Source of the DNA: Lachnospiraceae bacterium
Lineage (GTDB): Bacteria; Bacillota; Clostridia; Lachnospirales; Lachnospiraceae
Length of the DNA stretch: 64,000 nt
Reading direction: 5' to 3'
NCBI GenBank assembly: GCA_024681775.1
Contig: JAILAF010000013.1
Coordinates: forward strand, 1 to 64,000
Position numbers and translations under genes: made by a program. The first letter of the stretch is position 1, and the number at the start of each line of letters is the position of its first letter. The notes beneath the pieces are model-generated. The model saw only the letters and a program-made list of their open reading frames with translations, did not search any database and was not told the origin of the DNA. Positions 29,846 to 40,160 of this stretch are shown piece by piece.

Positions 29846-30970
29846 ATGGATTTACTGGAGATCAGGCAGCAGATCGATGCTGTGGACAGACAGCTCATCG
29901 CCCTTTTCGAGGAGCGGATGAAGCTCTGCCACGATGTGGCGGAGTACAAGATTGAGACAGGAAAAAAGATCTTTGACAGGCAGCGGGAGCAGGAGAAGAT
30001 CGCTGCCGTCAGACAGATGGCGGGAGATGATTTTAATGCCATGGGGGCCCAGGAGCTGTTGGAACTCCTCATGTCCCTGAGCCGCAAGATGCAATACCGG
30101 ATGCTCTCAGAGCACGGCACCGCCGGGAAGCTTCCCTTCATCGCAGTGGATGCGCTGGATACGGAGCACGCCAGAGTGGTGTTCCAGGGAGCGGAGGGAG
30201 CCTATTCCCAGATCGCTACCAGGAAGTTCTTCGGGGAGGGCGTCAATGCCTTTCACGTGGACACCTTCCGGGATGCTATGCGGGCCATCGAGGAGGGCAG
30301 CGCAGACTATGCGGTGCTTCCCATCGAGAATTCCACGGCAGGCATCATCCGGGAGAATTACGAGCTCCTGGTGGAGTTTGAACACTACATCGTGGGGGAG
30401 ATTACCATCCCCATCGAGCATTGCCTCCTGGTGGTGCCCGGGACGAAGGAGGAGCAGATCCGCTCTATCTATTCCCACCCCCAGAGCCTGATGCAGTCTG
30501 CCCAGTTCCTGAATGCGCGGAACTGGCAGCAGATCAGTATGCAGAACAATGCTTTCGCCGCCCGGAAGGTGGCGGAGGATAAGGATCCTTCCCAGGCTGC
30601 CATCGCCAGCGATCTGGCAGGCCAGACCTACGGGCTGGAGGTGCTCCGCAGGGGCATCAACCAGAGCGATACCAATTCCACCCGTTTCATTGTGGTGACG
30701 AACCAGAAGATCTTCTGCAGAAATGCCTCCAGGATCACCGTGTGCTTTGAGGTGCCCCATGAAAGCGGCTCTTTGTACCATATGCTGAGCCACTTTATCT
30801 TCAACCACCTGAATCTGTGCAGGATCGAGAGCTGCCCCGTCTCGGAGCGGGACTGGGAGTACCGGTTCTTTGTGGACTTTGACGGCAACCTGGCTGACAG
30901 CGCTGTCAAAAATGCGATCCGGGGGCTCCGCGAGGAGACCAGGAGTCTGACGATCCTGGGGAACTACTGA
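29846..30970 (+). CDS. pheA: Bifunctional chorismate mutase/prephenate dehydratase
   Basis: LLEIRQQIDAVDRQLIALFEERM; VVFQGAEGAYSQIATRKFFG; ESCPVSERDWEYRFFVDFDGN. Confidence 0.94.
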   Translation: MDLLEIRQQIDAVDRQLIALFEERMKLCHDVAEYKIETGKKIFDRQREQEKIAAVRQMAGDDFNAMGAQELLELLMSLSRKMQYRMLSEHGTAGKLPFIAVDALDTEHARVVFQGAEGAYSQIATRKFFGEGVNAFHVDTFRDAMRAIEEGSADYAVLPIENSTAGIIRENYELLVEFEHYIVGEITIPIEHCLLVVPGTKEEQIRSIYSHPQSLMQSAQFLNARNWQQISMQNNAFAARKVAEDKDPSQAAIASDLAGQTYGLEVLRRGINQSDTNSTRFIVVTNQKIFCRNASRITVCFEVPHESGSLYHMLSHFIFNHLNLCRIESCPVSERDWEYRFFVDFDGNLADSAVKNAIRGLREETRSLTILGNY

Positions 30971-31045
30971 GTCATAAAAACGTTGATTTTTTGACAGTGC
31001 TTATAGAGGAGCAAAGCGAGTCTATAGGCACGCTTGAGGAAATCT

Positions 31046-32365
31046 ATGATACTCGATGAACTGATCCTATACACAAGCTTGCAAAAGGATCCTCTGCCGG
31101 AGATGCTTGCGCCCCTGATGGAGACGGATGCTTCCGGGGCGTCTGTCCTGCGGCGGGATCTGCCTGCGGAAAGCCTGCGGAGCAAACTTTTTTCCCTGCT
31201 CCGTATCCTGTCTGAGGCTGCGGGTACTTATGGCTTCCATGGCAATCTCTGGCATTGTTACCTGGTGAATCTCCTGGTAAACGATGAGAACTCCTTTTCT
31301 ATATCCTGCGAGGGGAGAGGCGCCGTGGAGGGGACGGTGAACGACCTGGCGCTCCACGACATGGGCATTTTGCAGTGTCTCTTTTCCCTGGATCTGGCGG
31401 AAAGCGCGGAACGGGCGAAGGTACCGGAGCTGGGACTCATCCTGGATTACCATCCGACGCAGATCGAGTCCCACAGCTACAATTCCAGGATCCGGGAAGT
31501 ACTCTGTGACCTGGCCGGCGCCCTGGGGAATGTGAAGGATCCCGGCACCATGAAGGCGCTGCTGGAGGATTTTTACAGGCGCTTCGGCGTGGGCAGGTTC
31601 GGCCTGCACAAGTCCTTCCGTATCGTGTCCGGCGAGGAGGGACCTAAGATCGTTCCCATCCTGAACATCAAGCATGTGAAGCTCGCCGATCTGGTGGGAT
31701 ATGAGAGCGCCAAGCAGAAGCTGACGGAGAATACCGATGCCTTCGTGGAGGGGAGAAAGGCCAATAACTGCCTGCTTTTCGGCGATGCGGGCACCGGCAA
31801 ATCCTCCTGCATCAAGGCCATCGCCAATGAATATTTTGAACGGGGCCTTCGGGTCATCGAGATCTACAAGCATCAGTTCCGGGATCTGCAGGCGGTGATC
31901 GCTGCCATCAAGAACCGGAATTACCGGTTTGTGATCTACATGGACGACCTGAGCTTCGAGGACTTTGAGACGGAGTACAAGTACCTGAAGGCAGTCATCG
32001 AGGGCGGCCTGGAAAAGCGGCCGGAGAATGTGCTGATCTATGCCACCTCCAACCGCAGACACCTGATCCGGGAGAATTTCTCGGACCGGGATGATGATGA
32101 CAAGACGGGTACCGACACCGTCCAGGAGAAGCTCTCCCTGTCCTTCCGTTTCGGCGTCACCATCTATTTCGGGAAACCGGACAAGAACGAATATCTGGAG
32201 ATCGTAAAGACTCTGGCACAGCGGGAGCACACCCTTTTGCCGGAGGAGGAATTGATTGCGGAGGCCCTTCGCTGGGAGCTGTCTCACGGCGGACGTTCCG
32301 GCAGGACCGCCCAGCAGTTTATAGACCACCTGCTAAGCATTACAGGAGAAGACAATGGCCAATAA
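31046..32365 (+). CDS. DUF815 family AAA ATPase
   Basis: Walker A LLFGDAGTGKSSCIKA; VIYMDDLSFE; ATSNRRHLIRENFSDRD. Confidence 0.9.
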   Translation: MILDELILYTSLQKDPLPEMLAPLMETDASGASVLRRDLPAESLRSKLFSLLRILSEAAGTYGFHGNLWHCYLVNLLVNDENSFSISCEGRGAVEGTVNDLALHDMGILQCLFSLDLAESAERAKVPELGLILDYHPTQIESHSYNSRIREVLCDLAGALGNVKDPGTMKALLEDFYRRFGVGRFGLHKSFRIVSGEEGPKIVPILNIKHVKLADLVGYESAKQKLTENTDAFVEGRKANNCLLFGDAGTGKSSCIKAIANEYFERGLRVIEIYKHQFRDLQAVIAAIKNRNYRFVIYMDDLSFEDFETEYKYLKAVIEGGLEKRPENVLIYATSNRRHLIRENFSDRDDDDKTGTDTVQEKLSLSFRFGVTIYFGKPDKNEYLEIVKTLAQREHTLLPEEELIAEALRWELSHGGRSGRTAQQFIDHLLSITGEDNGQ

Positions 32366-33899
32366 AACCTTTGCTGCCATTGATGTGGGCAGCTTTGAAC
32401 TGATGCTCCGGATCTATGAATTCTCCGGGAAGGGAGAAGCCAGAGAGATCGATACGCTGGTGAAGCGCCTTGCCCTGGGGAATGACACCTATGCCAGCGG
32501 CAAGATCAGCAACGAAAAGGTGGACGAGCTCTGCAGAGTTCTGCGGGACTTTTCCTCCATCATGAAATCCTATAAGGTATCCTCCTACAAAGCCTATGGT
32601 ACCAGTGCCATCCGGGAGAGCAAGAACTACACCGTCCTGCTGGACCAGATCGAGCAGCGCACCGGCATCCGGGTGGAGCTCTTAAGCAACTCCGAGCAGC
32701 GCTATCTGGATTACAAATCCGTGGCCTACAAGGGGGCCGTTTTTAACAGAGTCATCGAGGAGAGCAGCGCCATCCTGGACATCGGCGGCGGCAGCATTCA
32801 GATCTCCCTCTTTGACAAGGATACCCTGGTCTCCACGCAAAACCTGCGCCTCGGCGTACTGCGGATCCAGGAGAGACTCCGGGACTTCCATGCGGACCTG
32901 GCCCGGATGGATGCCCTCATCGACGAGATGGTGTCCGCACAGCTTTCCACCTACAAAAAGCTCTACCTCCACGGCAAGAACGTGAAAAATATCATCATCG
33001 TGGACGATTACATTTCCCCGCTGATGGTCAGGGGCGCCACGGACCGGAAGTTCGGGGCGGAGATGGACCGGGACGAGTTCCGGAGACTCCGGAAGATCCT
33101 CACCTCCCACAGCGAGTACCAGACCGCCATGTCCATGGAGATCCCGGAGGAGAAGATCCCGCTGCTCCTCATCAGCGTGGTGCTGACGGACCGCATTGCG
33201 GAGATGATGGATTCCAAGTCCATCTGGGCGCCGGGCGTCACCCTCTGTGACGGTATCGCCTATGAGTACATGGAGGAAAAACATCTCCTTTCCGAGCGAC
33301 ACGACTTCGAGAAGGATATCATCGCCTGTGCCTTCAACATCAGCAAGCGTTATATGGGATCCCGCTCCAGAGCGGAGACCCTGCGGACCATCGCAGGCAC
33401 CATTTTTGAGAGCACGAAATCCCTCCACGGTCTGGGAAAACGGGAACGCCTCTATCTGGATATCGCCACCATCCTGCACGATTGCGGCAGGTACATCTCT
33501 CTCACCAATCTGGGGGAGCGTTCCTACGACATCGTCATGAACACCGAGATCATCGGCCTGAGCCATCAGGAGCGGGAGATCGTGGCAAATATCATCAAGT
33601 TCAATCACAGCGAGTTCGTCTATTACGCCCCCGGCGGGGACAACGGCGGACTGGACCGGGAGAGCTACCTGGTGGTGGCGAAGCTCACCGCCATCCTGCG
33701 GCTGGCCAACACCCTGGACCGGAGTCACAAGAAAAAGATGGTGGAGGTCAAGGCCAGTCTGAAGGAGAATGAGCTGATCCTTTCGGTGGACACGCCGGAC
33801 CATATGCTGCTGGAGCAGGCGTATTTTGACGAGACCGCGGACTTCTTCCAGGAAGTCTACAGCGTGCGGCCTGTTTTGAAATTGCGGAAAACCTTGTAA
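32355..33899 (+). CDS. ppx: Ppx/GppA-type exopolyphosphatase with C-terminal HD domain
   Basis: FAAIDVGSFELMLRIYE; ILDIGGGSIQISLF; HD region LHDCGRYISLTNLGERSYDIV. Confidence 0.9.
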   Translation: MANKTFAAIDVGSFELMLRIYEFSGKGEAREIDTLVKRLALGNDTYASGKISNEKVDELCRVLRDFSSIMKSYKVSSYKAYGTSAIRESKNYTVLLDQIEQRTGIRVELLSNSEQRYLDYKSVAYKGAVFNRVIEESSAILDIGGGSIQISLFDKDTLVSTQNLRLGVLRIQERLRDFHADLARMDALIDEMVSAQLSTYKKLYLHGKNVKNIIIVDDYISPLMVRGATDRKFGAEMDRDEFRRLRKILTSHSEYQTAMSMEIPEEKIPLLLISVVLTDRIAEMMDSKSIWAPGVTLCDGIAYEYMEEKHLLSERHDFEKDIIACAFNISKRYMGSRSRAETLRTIAGTIFESTKSLHGLGKRERLYLDIATILHDCGRYISLTNLGERSYDIVMNTEIIGLSHQEREIVANIIKFNHSEFVYYAPGGDNGGLDRESYLVVAKLTAILRLANTLDRSHKKKMVEVKASLKENELILSVDTPDHMLLEQAYFDETADFFQEVYSVRPVLKLRKTL

Positions 33900-33914
33900 A
33901 CGAGAGAGAAGACT

Positions 33915-36083
33915 ATGAGCAGGACAAAGAAGACCGTTACCGGAGAGATCGATTTTCGCGATCCCGTCTATTACACAAACAGAGAGCTGAGCTGGGTGGA
34001 ATTCGACAGGCGTGTCCTGGGAGAGGCCAAGGATCCCGGGAACCGCTTGATGGAGCGTTTCAAATTCCTCAGCATCGTCTCCTCCAATCTGGACGAATTC
34101 GTCATGGTCCGCGTGGGCTCCCTCCACGATATGGCGGAGGCAGGGCTATCCTCCAGGGACATTTCCGGCATGACGCCGAAGGAGCAGCTCCGGGCAGTTT
34201 CCGCGGAAGTTCAGGCCCTGGTGGAGGATCAATACGCCATTTTTAACGACATGCTCCTTCCCGCACTGGAAAAGGAGAAGATCATTCTGATCCGCTCCTT
34301 AAGCGAGCTGACGGAGGAAGAGGAGAAGTTTTGCGACGCCTATTTTGAGTCCAATGTCTATCCCGTTCTGACCCCCATGGCGGTGGACTCCTCCAGACCC
34401 TTCCCCCTGATCCGGAACCGGTCCTTAAATATCGGCGCACTGGTGAAAAAGAAAAGCGATGCCGGTGAACAGGACTTCGTCACCGTGCAGGTACCGGACG
34501 TGATCCCCAGACTGGTGGAGCTTCCGAAGGGCGCAGGCGGTACCCGCAGGCTCATTTTGCTGGAGCAGATCATCCTGCGGAACATTCAGAGCCTGTTCCT
34601 GAATTATGAGATCGTCACGGCCCATTTTTACCGCATTACCAGAAACGGCGACATGACCATCGACGAGGATGAGACGGAGGATCTGCTGAAGGAGATCGAA
34701 AAGCAGGTCAAGATGCGCCAGCGGGGCGAAGCCATCCGCCTGGAGGTGGACTCCGGCATGGACAGACGCCTCATGAGCCTGCTGCAAAAGGAGCTGGGCA
34801 TTGAAAAATCCGAGATCTTCCGGGTGAAGGGTCCGCTGGACCTCACCGTATGTATGAAGCTCTACGGCCTGGAGGGATGCGACCGCCTCCGGGATCCCAG
34901 ACACGATCCCCAGCCGGTACCCAGGCTGCCGGAGGGCTGCGATATCTTCGCCCAGATCCGGCAGGGAGACATCCTGATGCACCATCCCTACCAGTCCTTT
35001 GAGCCGGTGGTGGACTTCATCAAGCAGGCCGCAGCGGATCCGGACGTGCTGGCCATCAAGCAGACCCTGTACCGCGTCAGCGGTCATTCTCCCATCATTG
35101 CCGCTTTGGCCATGGCTGCGGAGAACGGTAAGCAGGTGACGGTGCTGGTGGAGCTGAAGGCCCGCTTTGACGAGGAGCACAATATCGTCTGGGCCAGAAT
35201 GCTGGAGAAGGCGGGCTGTCACGTGATCTACGGCCTCATGGGCTTAAAGACCCACAGCAAGATCACCCTGGTGGTTCGGAAGGAAGAGGCGGGGATTCGC
35301 CGCTATGTCCATCTGGGCACTGGTAACTACAACGATTCCACCGCGAAGCTTTATACGGATCTGGGACTCCTGACCTGTTCCGAAGCCATCGGCGAGGATG
35401 CCACCGCAGTCTTTAACATGCTCAGCGGCTATTCCGAGCCCAAGCTCTGGAACCGTCTGATCCTGGCCCCTCTGTGGATGAAGGAGCGGTTCCTGTATCT
35501 CATCGGCAGGGAAAAACAGCATGCCCTGCAGGGCAGAAGAGGTCTGATCAAGGCCAAGATGAATTCCCTCTGCGATCCGGACATCATCGCCGCGCTGTAC
35601 GAAGCAAGTGCCGCCGGCGTGGAGATCCATCTGGTGGTCCGGGGTATCTGCTGTCTGCAGACCGGGATCCCCGGGGTCAGTGAGAACATCCACGTGCGTT
35701 CCATCGTGGGCGCCTTCCTGGAGCACAGCAGGATCTTTTATTTCCTGAACGATGAGAATCCGGAGATCTTCTGCGGCAGTGCGGACTGGATGAGCCGGAA
35801 CCTGGACAGACGCGTGGAGATCATTTTCCCCATCGAGGATGAGAAGCTCCGCAGTGAGGTGCTCCATGTGCTGGATCTGGAGCTGGAGGACAACCGTAAG
35901 GCGGCAGAACTCCTGCCCCTGGGAAGGGAATACCGCAAGGTCTCCAGAGGCAGAAAAGCCATCTCCTCCCAGGAGATCTTCTGCAGGGAGGCGGAGGCCG
36001 CAGCAAAAGCGGCAGGAAAGAAGAGCCCCCAGGAGACCCGCACCTTCGTACCCATGACATCAGAGGGGGCGGACAGAAGATGA
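33915..36083 (+). CDS. ppk1: Polyphosphate kinase 1
   Basis: YTNRELSWVEFDRRVLGEA; HHPYQSFEPVVDFIKQAAADPDVLAIKQTLYRVSG; YVHLGTGNYNDSTAKLYTDLGLLT. Confidence 0.97.
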   Translation: MSRTKKTVTGEIDFRDPVYYTNRELSWVEFDRRVLGEAKDPGNRLMERFKFLSIVSSNLDEFVMVRVGSLHDMAEAGLSSRDISGMTPKEQLRAVSAEVQALVEDQYAIFNDMLLPALEKEKIILIRSLSELTEEEEKFCDAYFESNVYPVLTPMAVDSSRPFPLIRNRSLNIGALVKKKSDAGEQDFVTVQVPDVIPRLVELPKGAGGTRRLILLEQIILRNIQSLFLNYEIVTAHFYRITRNGDMTIDEDETEDLLKEIEKQVKMRQRGEAIRLEVDSGMDRRLMSLLQKELGIEKSEIFRVKGPLDLTVCMKLYGLEGCDRLRDPRHDPQPVPRLPEGCDIFAQIRQGDILMHHPYQSFEPVVDFIKQAAADPDVLAIKQTLYRVSGHSPIIAALAMAAENGKQVTVLVELKARFDEEHNIVWARMLEKAGCHVIYGLMGLKTHSKITLVVRKEEAGIRRYVHLGTGNYNDSTAKLYTDLGLLTCSEAIGEDATAVFNMLSGYSEPKLWNRLILAPLWMKERFLYLIGREKQHALQGRRGLIKAKMNSLCDPDIIAALYEASAAGVEIHLVVRGICCLQTGIPGVSENIHVRSIVGAFLEHSRIFYFLNDENPEIFCGSADWMSRNLDRRVEIIFPIEDEKLRSEVLHVLDLELEDNRKAAELLPLGREYRKVSRGRKAISSQEIFCREAEAAAKAAGKKSPQETRTFVPMTSEGADRR

Positions 36084-36673
36084 AGAAACTGATCCTTGCA
36101 TCCTCCTCCCCCAGGAGGAGGGAACTCTTAGGGCAGATCGGACTGGAGTTCGAGATCCGGACCGCAGATGTGGACGAACATGTAGCGGCATCTTCGCCGG
36201 AGGAGCTGGTGCGGAAGCTTTCTCACCTGAAGGCCTCCGCCATAAGGCCGGAGGCGGGGGAAGCTCCTGTCACGGTCCTGGGAGCGGATACCATCGTTGC
36301 CGTGGACGGCACCGTTTTGGGAAAGCCCGCAGATCCGGAGGATGCCAAAAGAATGCTAAGGCTCTTGCAGGGAAGGAGCCATGAGGTCTATACGGGTGTG
36401 ACGCTTCTGTCATATCTGACGGACGGGAGCTGTACCTGCAACACCTTTGCAGAGGAGACCAAAGTCTTTTTCGCCCCCATGACGGAGGCGGAGATCGAGA
36501 CGTACGTGGCCACGGGGGATCCCCTGGACAAGGCAGGGGCCTACGGGATCCAGGGATTCTGTGCCAGGTACATCACCCACATCGAGGGGGATTACAACAA
36601 TGTGGTGGGACTGCCCGTGGGCAGAGTCTACCGGGAACTGAAAAAAGAGAGGGCTTGGGATGCTGAATTTTGA
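36080..36673 (+). CDS. maf: Maf family nucleoside triphosphate pyrophosphatase
   Basis: LILASSSPRRRELLGQIGLEFEI; GADTIVAVDG; DKAGAYGIQGF. Confidence 0.95.
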   Translation: MKKLILASSSPRRRELLGQIGLEFEIRTADVDEHVAASSPEELVRKLSHLKASAIRPEAGEAPVTVLGADTIVAVDGTVLGKPADPEDAKRMLRLLQGRSHEVYTGVTLLSYLTDGSCTCNTFAEETKVFFAPMTEAEIETYVATGDPLDKAGAYGIQGFCARYITHIEGDYNNVVGLPVGRVYRELKKERAWDAEF

Positions 36674-36923
36674 CAGAGCGGTATTGGAAGCTTTTTTGGA
36701 GAACCAGGGACAGCTTTTTTCTCCCAATGTGGCAGAGACCCTGGAGGAAGCGGACGATTTCCTGACGGAGGTCATGGCCGTTGTGGCAGACTCCGCCGAG
36801 GAGGTCATCGCGTATTTTGAAGAGGAAGGTGTGGATCTGGAAGGCCTGACGGGGAAGGAACTTCTGGATGCCGATGAGGTATTTGCCGTGGGAGACGGAC
36901 GGTACCTGATCGTGGAAAGCTGA
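36660..36923 (+). CDS. Hypothetical acidic small protein
   Basis: Overlaps maf by 14 nt and abuts next start; intact ORF. Confidence 0.6.
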   Translation: MLNFDRAVLEAFLENQGQLFSPNVAETLEEADDFLTEVMAVVADSAEEVIAYFEEEGVDLEGLTGKELLDADEVFAVGDGRYLIVES

Positions 36924-38272
36924 TGAAGAACAGAGAAAAAGACGCAAAACAGAAAGACGAAAAGAAAGAATACAGGCGGAAGAAGGCCTCGGAAGGGTCT
37001 TCTTCCCGTACCATCCGCTGGGACAAGCTGGATAATACGGCCAATCTCTTTCCGGTCATCGCGGGGGAGGGGCTGACCAATGTGTACCGGATCAGTGTGA
37101 CCCTGACGGAGGAGATCGTGCCGGAGCGGCTGCAGGAAGCACTGGACATCATCCTGCCGAAGTTCGACGGGTTCAATGTGCGCCTCCGCAAGGGCGTCTT
37201 CTGGTACTATTTTGAGGAGAACGGCAAGCCGGCACCCAGGGTGGAGGAGGAGACCCTCTTCCCCTGCCGTTTTATCCGGGCCAACAAAAACCACAGCTAT
37301 CTCTTCCGGGTATCCTACTATGAATGCAGGATCAATCTGGAGGTATTCCACGTCCTGACGGACGGTATGGGAGGCTTAAACTTTATCCGGGAGCTCACCT
37401 ATCAATACCTGCGGCTGTCCCATCCGGAGCTGCGGGGAGATGAGGGAGACAGACTCACCGCCGGCACTTCCTTAAATCTGGAGGACAGCTTCCTGCGGAA
37501 TTTCAAGGAGGCTAAGCCCAGCGGATTCAACCGGGAGAAGGCTTTTCTCATCAAGGGCGAGACCCTGGATCCCGGCGAGTTCGGCATGATCCACGGCTAT
37601 CTTCCCATTGCGCAGTTAAAGGAGCGAACCCACGCCCTGGGGGTCTCCATCAACGAGTATCTGGTGGCGGTATTTGCCTGGAGCATCTACCGGGAAGCGG
37701 CGGGAGGCAAGATCCCGGAGCGTCCCATCCGGATCGCCGTGCCCGTGAATCTGCGGCCTTACTACGATTCCGTTACCACCAAGAATTTCTTCGTGGTGGT
37801 CTCCGCCACCTTTATGCCGGAGAAGCAGGATGTGACCTTTGAAGAGGTGCTGGAAGCAGTGAAGACATCCCTGCGGTCCCAGATCAACAAGGAGAATCTG
37901 GAGAATCTCTTCTCCTACAGCGTCTCCAACCAGAAGAACCTCTTCCTGCGGCCCATTCCGCTGCCCCTCAAGGGCATCGCCATGCGGATCGTTTACAACT
38001 GGTCCGCCACCGCCAATACCACCACTATGACCAATGTGGGAAATGTGCAGGTGGAGGATGCCTACAAGCCCTACATCAGGCGCTTTCATGCCTGCATCGC
38101 CATGTCCAAGGGCCAGAGTCTGAAGGGAACCATCTGCTCCTATGACGGCACTCTGGTATTTACCTTCAGCACCATCCTTTCCGACACGGCTGTCGAGAAA
38201 GGCTTCTTCAGAAAAATAGCGGAGGACGGCATTGACGTCACCGTGGAAACCAATGGAGTGTTCTATGAATAA
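36923..38272 (+). CDS. Condensation/alcohol acetyltransferase-like protein
   Basis: HxxxDG-type motif (FHVLTDGMGGLNFI) and overall acyltransferase fold-like pattern. Confidence 0.7.
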   Translation: MKNREKDAKQKDEKKEYRRKKASEGSSSRTIRWDKLDNTANLFPVIAGEGLTNVYRISVTLTEEIVPERLQEALDIILPKFDGFNVRLRKGVFWYYFEENGKPAPRVEEETLFPCRFIRANKNHSYLFRVSYYECRINLEVFHVLTDGMGGLNFIRELTYQYLRLSHPELRGDEGDRLTAGTSLNLEDSFLRNFKEAKPSGFNREKAFLIKGETLDPGEFGMIHGYLPIAQLKERTHALGVSINEYLVAVFAWSIYREAAGGKIPERPIRIAVPVNLRPYYDSVTTKNFFVVVSATFMPEKQDVTFEEVLEAVKTSLRSQINKENLENLFSYSVSNQKNLFLRPIPLPLKGIAMRIVYNWSATANTTTMTNVGNVQVEDAYKPYIRRFHACIAMSKGQSLKGTICSYDGTLVFTFSTILSDTAVEKGFFRKIAEDGIDVTVETNGVFYE

Positions 38273-38933
38273 ATGTCCCATTTGCAAGGTCCGCATTGCG
38301 GACCCGACGGAAAAATGTCCTCTTTGCAGTTTTGTGGTGGAGCATGACGGAGAGCAGGGCAGACCCATGTACCCCAACGCCCGGGTGGCCATGCGCAAGA
38401 CGCTCCTGTTTGAGCGCCTGGTGCTCTTTTTGTCCATCGTTGCGGTGGCAGGTCTGGTGATGGCCCATGTCTTTTCCGGTACCCCTTCCCTGGCCTGGGT
38501 ATTTGTGATCTCCCTGATCCTTTTATATGCAAATGTGATCCTGCAGATGACCATCACTGGCCGCATCGGTTACCAGTCCAAGACGGTATGGCTCTCCTTT
38601 ATCTCCATCGCCGTGCTGGTGGCCATCGATGCGTTGACGGGATACCACGGATGGGCCATGGACTATGTGTTCCCTTCCGGCATCCTGTTCATCAATCTGG
38701 GGATCCTGATCCTCATGGTGGTCAATAAACGGAACTGGCAGAGCTACATGATGATGCAGATCCTGATGATCCTCTTAAGCCTGCTGGACCTGATCCTGTA
38801 TATGACAGGGGTCCTGAATGACCTGCATCTGCCCGTCATCGCCTTTACCGTCAGCGTGCTCCTCTTCCTGGGAACCGTGATCCTGGGCGGCAGCAGGGCA
38901 AGGGCGGAGCTGACCAGGAGATTTCACGTATGA
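38265..38933 (+). CDS. Zinc-ribbon membrane protein (DUF6320-like)
   Basis: N-terminal CPICKVRIADPTEKCPLC followed by several TM helices; overlaps previous ORF. Confidence 0.7.
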   Translation: MNKCPICKVRIADPTEKCPLCSFVVEHDGEQGRPMYPNARVAMRKTLLFERLVLFLSIVAVAGLVMAHVFSGTPSLAWVFVISLILLYANVILQMTITGRIGYQSKTVWLSFISIAVLVAIDALTGYHGWAMDYVFPSGILFINLGILILMVVNKRNWQSYMMMQILMILLSLLDLILYMTGVLNDLHLPVIAFTVSVLLFLGTVILGGSRARAELTRRFHV

Positions 38934-40045
38934 TCTTTCCCTGGGTAAAACATTTTCACACAATCTATGGGGAAAAAGAGGAGAGCGCGGAGGCGTCACC
39001 GGACCGCAGCGATACAGAGGCAGAGTCCGGCAGCACCTTCCCGGAGCCTGCGGAGGAAGCGGACGAGGGGGCATCCTCCCCTGCCTCCGAAAGCGGCATC
39101 AGTGCAATGGGGCGCGTGGCCGCCAACCTGCTCTCTCACCTGAACAATGACATGGCCATCGGCCGCAGGATCAAAAGCGGCGAGCTGCGCAAACGTCTGG
39201 TGGAGCCGGAGTGGACGGTACCGGAGCCCTTTAACATGACCACCTTTACCAGGGAGCATTATTCCATGAAGCTCCTGACCAGGAAGGCGGATCCGCGGAC
39301 TGACATGGCGATCCTGCAGCTCCATGGCGGCGGATACCAGGGCCCTGTACGGAATGCCTACTATGTGCTGGCGGGACTCTACAATGAGGTGAGCCGCGGC
39401 ATGAGCGTCCTGACGCCGGATTACCGGGTGGCGCCGGAGGATCCCTATCCCGCGGCGCTGGAGGATGCGGCAGATGCCTATGCCTTCCTGCTGGAGCGGG
39501 GTTATACGGGAGATCAGATCATTGTGGGCGGCGATTCCGCAGGCGGAGGCCTTGCCCTCGCCCTGACCATGTATCTGCGGGATCATGACCAGCCACTGCC
39601 CAGAGGCATCATCGCCATGAGTCCCTGGACGGACCTGACTGCCGGCGGCCCCTCCTATGAGTCCAATTACGAGAAGGATATCGTCTTCGGCAATACGAAA
39701 GAAAGCCTGATCTACTTAAACGAATACGCCGCGGGAATGGACAAAACGAACCCGTACATCTCCCCGGCTTTCGGCTCCTTTGAAGATTTTCCGCCGGTGC
39801 TTTTGCAGGTGGGATCTGAGGAGATGCTCCTGTCCGATTCCCAGACCGTGGCAGCAAAGCTCAGGGCCTGCGGCAGGAAAGTGCGCCTCTCCGTATACGA
39901 AGGGATGTTCCACGATTTTCAGCTGGCGTACCTGATGCTTCCCGAGTCCAGGAGAGCCTGGACGGAGGTGGGACGCTTTATCGAGATCCTCATGAAAGAT
40001 GACAGAGCTGACGATATAAAGAATGAAGAGAGCGCATTCGTCTGA
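38930..40045 (+). CDS. Alpha/beta hydrolase (HSL-type esterase)
   Basis: LHGGGYQGP oxyanion motif; VGGDSAGGGLAL nucleophile elbow. Confidence 0.9.
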   Translation: MIFPWVKHFHTIYGEKEESAEASPDRSDTEAESGSTFPEPAEEADEGASSPASESGISAMGRVAANLLSHLNNDMAIGRRIKSGELRKRLVEPEWTVPEPFNMTTFTREHYSMKLLTRKADPRTDMAILQLHGGGYQGPVRNAYYVLAGLYNEVSRGMSVLTPDYRVAPEDPYPAALEDAADAYAFLLERGYTGDQIIVGGDSAGGGLALALTMYLRDHDQPLPRGIIAMSPWTDLTAGGPSYESNYEKDIVFGNTKESLIYLNEYAAGMDKTNPYISPAFGSFEDFPPVLLQVGSEEMLLSDSQTVAAKLRACGRKVRLSVYEGMFHDFQLAYLMLPESRRAWTEVGRFIEILMKDDRADDIKNEESAFV

Positions 40046-40160
40046 GTTTTCTTTGAATGTAAATATACAGAAAATTCGGCAAATCGCGTGACATTTCAGC
40101 CGACCTATACTATAATACCCGTAAGAGAAGGGGAAAATGCATTTTCAGAGGAGGTACATT

